Assembly (NCBI GenBank): GCA_900073065.1
Contig: FJOG01000018.1
Coordinates: forward strand, 1,252,044-1,316,043
DNA: 64,000 bases
Origin: Phialocephala subalpina
Taxonomy: Eukaryota > Ascomycota > Leotiomycetes > Helotiales > Mollisiaceae
Direction: 5' to 3'
Under the pieces are notes generated by a model that saw only the letters and a program-made list of their open reading frames with translations, ran no database searches and was not told the origin of the DNA. The translations under genes and the position numbers were made by a program. Shown in pieces: positions 56,830 to 64,000 of this stretch. Positions within the stretch are counted from its first letter, which is position 1. Each line of letters opens with the position of its first letter.

Positions 56830-58678
56830 ATGAATATCGTTCCAGACCTGCCGCGTTGGGCGGCATTATCAGCTGGCTCTGGAGTCCTCTCTCACCTCCT
56901 TTACTTTATCCGAGGCGAACATCACAAACAAGTCGTCAAGCTTGCACAACTCTTTTTCCTCATACCAACAGCCATCTTCATCCTTCTCATCCGAGTCGGC
57001 AAGTTCAACATCACCGAAGCATCACTCGCCACGTTCACACTCGTAGCCTCATATCTCTTCTCGCTATGGACAAGCATGCTCATCTACCGAGCCTTCTTTC
57101 ATCGCCTAGGCTCATTCCCTGGACCGCCACTCGCGAAACTTACCAAATTCTGGCACATTGCTCAACTCGGAAACAATGATAACTACAAGAGGTTGGACAT
57201 ATGGCACAATCAGTATGGAGACTACGTTCGAATTGGGCCTAGCGAGCTGTCAATCGTTGATCCTGATGCTGTGGAGGCAATCATGGGTGCCAGGTCAGCT
57301 TGCACGAAGGCTCCGTGGTATGATGGTGGGGATCCGCTTGTCAGTATGCACCAGTGCCGAGATCGAGTACTGCATGACAAGAGACGGCGTGTGTGGGATC
57401 GCGGGTTCAGTATGAAAGGTATGATACACCGTGAGACGGTGGAGTGAGGCGCTGACATTTGGGTAGCTCTCGATTCCTACGAATCAAGAGTCAAAGACTT
57501 CGCCAACATCCTCGTCGAGCAAATCAAGTCTTTCAGCGGAAAGCCATTGAACGCAAGTCTATGGTTCAACTACTACAGTTTCGACGTAATGGGGGAACTC
57601 GCTTTCGGCCGCTCATTCGATATGCTCAAAACAGGCGAAAAACACTACGCGATCGAACTGCTGGCAGAAGGAACAAGACCAATCGGTGTCTACTCACTCA
57701 TGCCATGGCTTGTTATTCTCTTTACCAAAATCCCTGGACTTTCATCCGCATATCAAAAGTGGATTTCCTTCTGTGAGGACCAGGCCGAGAAGAGGAAGCA
57801 GGTTTGTCGTTCCGCTCGCGTGCTGGAATTTCTGGGCTAATGAAGACCAAGATGGAAGTGAAAGAACGAGATATCATGTCCTGGCTCCTGGAAGCTGAGC
57901 CTATGTCTGCTGACCCATTCAAAGACCACATGTGGCTAGTCGGTGACTCTCGATTGATCATCGTGGCTGGAAGCGACACCACTGCTGCAACTCTCACCCA
58001 TCTCTTCTACCACATCGCCAGAGATCCTGCCTACGCAGACAGGCTGCGAGAAGAACTAAAACCCATCATGCAACCAGACGGTGACTTTGATATAAAAGAT
58101 CTCGGGAATGCAGATTATCTGAATGGAATGATCAATGAGACGCTGAGACTGCATCCTCCTGTTCCGAGCGGGCTTTCGAGGTTGACGCCTCCGGAAGGGA
58201 TCACGATTGGTGAGACGAGGGTTCCGGGAGATACTATTGTTGCTGTTCCTTTGTGGAGCATGGGAAGATGTGAGTGACTTTGTCTTTCTGGATTGATAGT
58301 GATTGACAATGAGCAGCACCGAAAGCATGGGCCCAACCGAATGACTTCATTCCTGAGCGATGGTACAGCAAACCAGAGCTAATCCACCACAAGAACGCAT
58401 TTGCTCCTTTCTCAATCGGTACGTCAACATCTCATATATCCCCGTTCTCTTGTCGTTGTCTCTATGGCTCAGCGGCTGACATATGATCAGGCCGATACGG
58501 ATGCATTGGGAAGAACCTCGCTCTCATGGAACTCCGCACTGTCACAGCACTTTTGATTACCAAGTTCAACGTTTCGTTTGCTCCTGGGGAGAATGGATCG
58601 AATCTTTTGGAGAAGTCGGAGGACTATTTTACTATTGGGTTGGCGGATTTGAATTTGCAGTTTACGCCGAGGAAGTGA
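56830..58678 (+). CDS. Cytochrome P450 monooxygenase
   Basis: Five exons: 56830-57418, 57467-57801, 57846-58269, 58317-58418 and 58491-58678, giving 545 residues. Three hydrophobic segments in the first 95 residues anchor it in the endoplasmic reticulum, followed by the proline hinge FPGPPLAKLTKFW. The I-helix is VAGSDTTAAT, the K-helix ETLRLHPP (Glu-X2-Arg), the PERF-like motif PERW, and the haem loop FSIGRYGCIGKNLA with the ligand Cys. All expected P450 elements are present. It resembles the fungal benzoate 4-hydroxylase/secondary-metabolite P450 class with several N-terminal membrane spans, but the substrate cannot be read. The start is the first ATG and gives a complete N-terminal anchor. 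No reductase or backbone synthase adjoins it. Confidence 0.92.
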
Positions 58679-59212
58679 GCAATGGGGGCTTTACTTCTGC
58701 AATGTTGAATTCGAGAAGCGCATTTTGTAAGGAATTGGGAGTATGAGGATCCGCATTCATAGCAATGATAATGACCATCAATACTTTAACGCATGAGAAT
58801 TCCCTTTCAATGGAAATTTCAATGAGAAGTCGAGGCCAACCACGTGATACGTGGCACATCGCTTCAGACTTTTTGTACGACACAAGTTATGGCTGATTGC
58901 ATTGTCTAGCAGATTTACATATGTTAAACAGCCAACCATTTAGGAGGGCAGAACTTTGTCGATATCAAGGGGTCAACATCCTTGCTCAACATGTGATTGT
59001 CACTTCAGCCCTACTGTACCCGCGTGGGGCTGAGACATCATCCAACTCTTATAATCGCATCAGAATGCTTCATCTCCCATCTAATTTCACGCATGCCATA
59101 CTCGCAACTGCCTGGTAAGCGCCTCAAACAAAAGTCAATCGCCCTTCCCTCCGCTCTCCACAACCCCGTCTCGTCCCGGCCCGCTCCGCCCAATATCCTC
59201 TCCACATCCACA
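58679..59212. other. Intergenic stretch
   Basis: This is the P450 3' side and the upstream region of the hydrolase gene. The hydrolase frame is open leftward to about 58997, so an earlier start (about 59095) is possible. No other gene is seen. Confidence 0.45.
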
Positions 59213-60130
59213 ATGTCAATCTCCCTCACAGTCCTCCAAACAGGCTCCCTCCGCTGCCGCACCTCAATGCTCACTCAATCCTCCACCCGCCCCATCCTCC
59301 TCCGCCGTCTCCGCATCCTAACAGACACTTCCTGGTCCCCCTACATCCCAATCCACGTCTTCCTAATCTCGCACCCGGAAGGATATATACTGTTCGATAC
59401 GGGCATGAGTCCGAAATGTAATGATTGGGGGTATTTTCCGTTTTGGATGCCGAGCTTTAGGATGACGGCTCAGATGATGATTGATTCGGAAGAAGGGCTG
59501 GGTGAGTTGTTGAGGGGGAGAGGGTTTGATTTGGGGAGGGAGGGAGGAGAGGAAGAGGAGGAGGGAGGAGGGAGCGGGGGAGAAGGAAAGAAGAGATTGA
59601 AAGCTGTGATTGTATCCCATCTGCATCATGATCATGCGGGAGGACTGAGCGATGTTGTTCCCGACGCTCCAGTCTACGTCACAAAAGAGCATTGGGAAGC
59701 TGAAGACGGCCATCGACTCAACGCCTTGATCGACGGCGCAGTCCCTTCTCACTGGCCCAAAAACTGGATTCCGAACTTCCTCGACCCTTTAGGCCCCGCT
59801 ATCGGTCCTTTTGAGAGGAGCTACCCTATCACGAAAGATGGGAAGGTAGTAGCAGTTGATACTCCAGGTCATGATCCGGGACATGTGAGTCTGGTTGTGT
59901 ATGCGGATGAAGCGACTTATTTCTTGACTGGGGATGCGACGTATAGTTTGGAGAGTCTGGATAAGGAGGAGGCGGATGGAGTGAATAGTGAGCCGTTGGT
60001 GGCGGTGGAGAGTGTGAGGAAGATCAAGGAGTTTTGTAGGGGGACGAAGTGTGTGGTGTTGCCGAGTCATGATAGGGAGACGATGAGGAGGGCGAAGGAG
60101 AGGGAGATTTATGTTCCGACGACATTATGA
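59213..60130 (+). CDS. Metallo-beta-lactamase-fold hydrolase, lactonase-like
   Basis: This is a single exon of 305 residues from MSISLTVLQTG. The zinc-binding set is complete: SHLHHDHAGG (His-X-His-X-Asp-His), PGHDPGH, the bridging Asp in LTGDATY, and the last His in LPSHDRE. Order and spacing match the N-acyl-homoserine lactonase/AttM-like group of the superfamily, so lactone hydrolysis is possible but unproven. A low-complexity Glu/Gly insertion (GGEEEEEGGGSGGEGKK) sits before the metal motif. The chosen start removes an unconserved Pro/Ser-rich extension in the same frame. No signal peptide is seen, so it is probably cytosolic. Codon use alternates in blocks (C-ending to about 59385, G/T-ending, then C-ending again). 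Confidence 0.85.
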   Translation: MSISLTVLQTGSLRCRTSMLTQSSTRPILLRRLRILTDTSWSPYIPIHVFLISHPEGYILFDTGMSPKCNDWGYFPFWMPSFRMTAQMMIDSEEGLGELLRGRGFDLGREGGEEEEEGGGSGGEGKKRLKAVIVSHLHHDHAGGLSDVVPDAPVYVTKEHWEAEDGHRLNALIDGAVPSHWPKNWIPNFLDPLGPAIGPFERSYPITKDGKVVAVDTPGHDPGHVSLVVYADEATYFLTGDATYSLESLDKEEADGVNSEPLVAVESVRKIKEFCRGTKCVVLPSHDRETMRRAKEREIYVPTTL

Positions 60131-60758
60131 AGCGTATTTCGAGGTAGCAGGCATTTTCAATGCTCGTCATATGTTTACCGAAGGTTGTACAAACACGGCG
60201 TTCATGTGGCTTTCATCCGATGTGGTCTCAACTTGAGGCACCTGGACGATACGAGGTACGTGAAGCGAAGGAGGAAAGCATCGAGGCACACCCGAGTACC
60301 TGTATCGTTTGTTCTGTTTTAATAAGCTTTCCGGTGAAGAGATCTTTTCTCAAGGACCAAGATTGCCGAGTTAGCTACCGAGATCCTTTTTCATTGCACC
60401 CATCCTGCACCCCACATTGTTTCGGCATTTACCCAGATATCCCCCTTGAGGCTGAACGCACTCCACTTGAGCCTTGTTTCCGAATCATACATCGGAACGA
60501 TTTAATGTTCCATCTCGATGTTTTCCTTTTGATTTTGTGGATTGTTCTAAGATGAATGTTCGAAGATTCTCTTTATGCTGAATTGTAAGACACTTTTCTT
60601 GACAGCAGATGACGAAGCCTTCATCTGTGTTCCACCTTGTAGCACCAACATCCATGTGGATTACACAGGCTACCTGTACATCTCCTTCATCCGAAAACAT
60701 AGCAATTCTTCCTCAACTTCATCCCACCTCTATATATGCCCCTCGCTCTGCCACCAAA
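60131..60758. other. Intergenic stretch
   Basis: This is the upstream region of the esterase gene. No supported gene or repeat is seen. Confidence 0.5.
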
Positions 60759-61697
60759 ATGCTCTACACATTCCAACGTCCCTTCATCCTCTTCACCATC
60801 TTCATAATGCTCACCCTAACCTCCCTCCTCTTCCTCCTTTTCCTCTACAGCTGCCCTTCAAACGGCGCCCAAAATGCCCTCGTCTCCGTCCCCGACTTCG
60901 GCGCAAACCCCACGAAACTCCAAATGTCCATCTACGTTCCTACAAAACTCGCCGCTTCACCTGCTATCATTTTAGCTCTGCATGGCTGCAGCGGTGCCGG
61001 TGCAGGCTACTACCAACAAACCAAATACGCCTCCCTCGCCGACACAAACGGATTCATCGTCATCTTCCCTTCCAGTCCTCACGATAACAATTGCTGGGAC
61101 GTCGCTTCGACGAAAACGTTGACGCATGAGGGAGGAGGGGATTCGAATGGATTGGCGAATATGCTGAGATACACGATCCAGAAATACAACGCTGATCCGA
61201 AGAAAATCTTCGTTACAGGAACGAGTTCAGGAGGAATGATGACAAACGTCATGGCAGCCACATATCCCGACCTCATCGCCGCAGGCTCGGGTTACTCCGG
61301 CGTAGCAGCCGGTTGTCTCGCCGGCTCACCAGGAAGCTCTCCTACGACAGCCGATCCAACGTGCGTGGATGGGAAGGTGCATAAGAGTAGTGAGGAATGG
61401 AAACAGGTGGTGAAGGATATGTATTCGGCTTGGAATGGGAGTTATCCGAAGATGCAGGTTTGGCATGGGACTGCAGATACGTTTGTTAATTATCCGAATT
61501 TGGTGGAGGAGATTAAGGAGTGGGAAGGAGTGTTTGGGGTGAGCTTCAAAGGGAACCAGACAGGAGTACCGCAGTCGGGATACACGCAGATGGTGTTTGG
61601 AGATGGAGATAAATTGGTTGCGTACAGTGCGGCGGGGGTAGGGCATACTGTGCCTGTTCACGAGGCTGTGGACTTGAAATGGTTTGGGATAACGTAA
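60759..61697 (+). CDS. CE1-type esterase (feruloyl/acetylxylan esterase, PHB-depolymerase-like)
   Basis: This is a single exon of 312 residues. The N-terminus holds a long hydrophobic segment (FILFTIFIMLTLTSLLFLLF) that can act as signal peptide or membrane anchor. The catalytic domain shows ILALHGCSGAG (oxyanion region), the nucleophile elbow VTGTSSGGMMTN (Gly-X-Ser-X-Gly), the acid region WHGTADTFVNY, and the base His in GVGHTVP. This pattern is typical of fungal carbohydrate esterase family 1 enzymes, which deacylate plant cell-wall xylan. The carbohydrate-binding module found in some relatives is absent. The start is the Met directly before the hydrophobic segment; the frame is open upstream. 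The last third has G- and T-ending codons, unlike the C-rich first two thirds. Confidence 0.88.
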   Translation: MLYTFQRPFILFTIFIMLTLTSLLFLLFLYSCPSNGAQNALVSVPDFGANPTKLQMSIYVPTKLAASPAIILALHGCSGAGAGYYQQTKYASLADTNGFIVIFPSSPHDNNCWDVASTKTLTHEGGGDSNGLANMLRYTIQKYNADPKKIFVTGTSSGGMMTNVMAATYPDLIAAGSGYSGVAAGCLAGSPGSSPTTADPTCVDGKVHKSSEEWKQVVKDMYSAWNGSYPKMQVWHGTADTFVNYPNLVEEIKEWEGVFGVSFKGNQTGVPQSGYTQMVFGDGDKLVAYSAAGVGHTVPVHEAVDLKWFGIT

Positions 61698-62058
61698 GGG
61701 ATGAGTAGGAGAGGTGAAGTGAGAAAGAGGACTGAAGTTCAAAATGGGACAAGTTGCTAAGATGATCAAGAGAACATTTTGGTATCCTTGATACGCAGCA
61801 CGTCGGTATGAATTCACAAACGTCGCAATTCAAAACACGAATGTAGGATTTTCATCCATAGATGGAGGCCATGCCCGAAAACGAGTGTGAGTTCCCTCGG
61901 CTTCGGAGATACCAAGCCACCTGCCGTACTCCTTCGCATCACTGCTAAACCCATGCCCACCTATTCAAAATCTGAAATCATCAGCCAAAATGAACGGAGC
62001 GACGGAAGTCGGCGTACATGAATCGAATTTACCACTGTCCCTGTCTCAATGACAAGCC
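61698..62058. other. Intergenic stretch
   Basis: This lies between two convergent genes. No gene or repeat was recognised. Confidence 0.5.
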
Positions 62059-62510
62059 TCAAAAAAATTGCGAAGAAGCACTCGACCCATAGAAACCCGA
62101 ATCCCTTGCCGGGTACTGTCGCGAGCTAGCGCTTGAGGCAGCATAGGAAGGTGCAGCAGCAGTCTGTCGAAATGCGCCTTGGTTTTCATAACCAGAGTGC
62201 TGTTGTGGCCCTCCATATGTGGCGCCGGTTGTTTGTTGGTATTGATAGTTTCCAGCATTGGAGTTGTATCCGGAACTTCGGGGAGGGGTAGTGGACGAAG
62301 GATATCTCATTTCGAGCTGTTGCTAGAAATGAGTAAGCATATGCTCAAGTGAAATAAAATATTTGGGAGAAAGTGTACTGGCCGAGGAGACTCTTGCGTC
62401 TCACGATATGAGTTCTCCATGCGAGGGATTGTTCGTGAGCCTGACAGATTGCACACAATGATCTCCCCCGGTTTGCCGAAATATGGCTCTGCGTCGTCAA
62501 GTCGAGCCAT
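62059..62510 (-). CDS. Small low-complexity protein, 131 residues
   Basis: Two exons, 62510-62379 and 62322-62059 (intron GTACAC...TTCTAG), are in frame. The first exon has a folded-looking block (MARLDDAEPYFGKPGEIIVC, RTIPRMENSYRETQ). The second is rich in Ser, Gln, Tyr, Gly and Ala (SSGYNSNAGNYQYQQ, SYAASSASSRQY) and ends SASSQFF. It resembles the low-complexity tail of the zinc-finger gene at 6368-7052 in style only. No known domain, signal peptide or membrane segment was seen. It could be a disordered RNA- or protein-binding factor, but this is not proven. Confidence 0.6.
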
Positions 62511-62933
62511 GTTGTGTTGAAAGTTGAATGTTAATGTTGTAGATGGCGAGGAAGAGGATGCTAAAAGGAGGAGAGCTCAACGAGGCTGCACGGTGTAATA
62601 TAGATAGCAGAAATGCTCCGTGCTGAGAATGGCAGGTGTCTTCAGGCAACGCCTGAAACGTATGTCGATGGGTTTCTCACCATTCGATGCCTCACTGCGA
62701 GTACTGGTAAGCCACGACCGCAATCATACAACAACGGTAAGTTGATATGTATCGTCAAAGTGACGAATCATGTGCGGTTGGACCACGTATAGAAAAGAGG
62801 GCCGCTTGGCCATCTTTACTCGTCCGCTTAGGACCCACATATAACACATCGCTTCCGACTTACGCATATTGTGTTGGCAAGTTTCAGTCCCAAATGATAG
62901 AGCGCAATAGAGTAGAGGATTTCGCCTCATATA
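62511..62933. other. Intergenic stretch
   Basis: This is the upstream region of the small low-complexity gene and the 3' side of the transporter gene. Nothing further is seen. Confidence 0.5.
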
Positions 62934-64000
62934 CTAGCTTCCTTCCTCTTCTTGAGATATGCGAATGCCACTGGTCAAGAAACTCGAAGCGATGAACAGC
63001 CCTGCGCAAACCCTGCACGGTAAGCCGAGCCAGAACCCACCCAATTCGATTCCACGACGGAACGCCGAGGCCAAAATGGGACCAGCGACTATCATTCCTG
63101 TGCTCTGGGCGAGGGCGAGTGTCGTATTGAGGACTCCGACCTGATTTGGGGTCACGAGACCTGTCGCCAGGCTGCGAATTGCCGCGTAGAAGCCGCAACC
63201 TAATGCGAAGATGCAGACCCCAGGAATGAAAATAGCAGGATTTGAGGCTACTGCCATAAGCGTGGTCCCAAGAGCCAGTAGCCATGCGCTTCCTTGGGAG
63301 ATCCGAAAGACTTTGGTCAATGGTGACATGTGTCTGCTCAGGAAGACAGACAGTCGGGGTAAAAAGAGGAGCAAGGCGACTAGAGTAATGATGCCTTTGA
63401 GGGTTGTGAGCAAGCTGGCTCTTGCAATGCTCCAAGAGAAGCGCTTCGATACGTATTGAATCATAAGCCTGAGTGTCTGTTTCCCAGCACTGGCTATCAG
63501 GAATGCCAAGACGATGCAAAACGTGTTGGCATTCGTACGGATGAATGCCGTGTGGTGTTTGACGCTGTCCCACCTCTCTGTCCATGTGCTTCTCCAGCCA
63601 ACCTTAGGATCGTCATGTTCTGAAAGCTCGTTGTCGGTACTATTTTCAGCACTACTGCTCAACAGCGCTTGATATCGCCTCTCATAGCAATTTTTAGTTT
63701 CGGGCACAATCATAGCGGTCAACAGTCCAATCCCTTCGGCGACCACACCCAGAATGAACGGAAGCCACGGCGACCACGACATCAGAAAGATGTTGATCGG
63801 GGTAGCAAAGATTTCTCCAAGAATAATCGCCCCCGACACGACGAAGAATACAGTAGCGCTGTGCACACGTCAACATCTGAGGCTTGCACGCAACAGTGAG
63901 GCATAAGACGTCTGGATAACCTACCGCTTCTCCATCTCGAAAATGTCCGTGATCATAGTGTACACCATGGAAGTCGAAATCACTGAACCGCCGCCAAACA
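62934..64000 (-). CDS. MFS transporter, C-terminal part
   Basis: The gene is cut by the right window edge. The visible exons are from beyond 64000 to 63925 and from 63858 to 62934 (intron GTAGGT...GCACAG). The visible part covers about eight membrane spans, including VFFVVSGAIILGEIFATP, WLPFILGVVAEGIGLLTAMI, ITLVALLLFLPRL, AWLLALGTTLMAVAS and AIFIPGVCIFALGCGFYAAI. A charged cytoplasmic loop (SSSAENSTDNELSEHDDPK) separates the two halves, as in the major facilitator superfamily. The order and the Gly/Pro-rich spans suggest a fungal 12-span exporter or nutrient transporter. The substrate is unknown because the N-terminal half is missing. Confidence 0.85.

Noticed and set aside
54148..61697. Secondary-metabolite gene cluster (oxygenase-like, P450, hydrolase, esterase)
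   Set aside because: No polyketide synthase, peptide synthetase, terpene cyclase or pathway regulator is present. The genes face different ways with ordinary spacing.

Overview
The window is eukaryotic and comes from a filamentous ascomycete (Pezizomycotina; a Leotiomycetes-like fungus is my best guess, inferred from gene content and not proven). The evidence is multi-exon genes with 44-110 nt introns, typical fungal families (velvet regulator, 2EXR proteins, PIK1, GH76 cell-wall enzyme, secreted intradiol dioxygenase) and premature stops of the CGA-to-TGA type expected from C-to-T decay. No bacterial operons, CRISPR arrays or rRNA genes were seen, and no complete tRNA.

Layout. 0-0.44 kb: C-terminus of a GPI-anchored GH76 (DFG5/DCW1-like) protein. 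0.44-9.4 kb: gene-poor, with a 475-bp non-autonomous hAT-like element, a broken 2EXR gene and a C2H2 zinc-finger gene. 9.4-17.65 kb: a short-chain dehydrogenase, a protein kinase with a ubiquitin-like tail, and a 1083-residue HEAT-type protein tail to tail with it. 17.65-26.9 kb: decayed stretch with short tandem repeats, broken reading frames and a pair of related genes (one decayed, one open). 26.9-30.9 kb: CTP synthase (with an apparent AT-AC intron) and a velvet regulator (velC-like). 30.9-37.8 kb: gene-poor, with a perfect 250-bp tandem duplication. 37.8-42.0 kb: a divergent peroxisomal beta-oxidation pair. 42.0-44.0 kb: a degenerate interspersed repeat family. 44.0-47.0 kb: secreted dioxygenase and a conserved unknown protein. 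47.0-50.3 kb: a diverged 1.1-1.2 kb tandem duplication with two small membrane-protein frames. 50.3-64 kb: PIK1, a DUF4188-type protein, a cytochrome P450, a metallo-beta-lactamase hydrolase, a CE1-type esterase, a small low-complexity protein and the C-terminal part of an MFS transporter.

Functional links. The clearest is the acyl-CoA synthetase (ends in AKL, a PTS1) and the 3-ketoacyl-CoA thiolase (N-terminal PTS2). They are transcribed divergently from a 455-bp region holding a CCTCGG element of the fatty-acid regulator type. The P450, lactonase-like and esterase genes are adjacent, but no backbone enzyme is present, so I do not call a metabolite cluster. Exon structures were derived by hand from reading frame, splice-site consensus and family conservation; none has been checked against transcripts.
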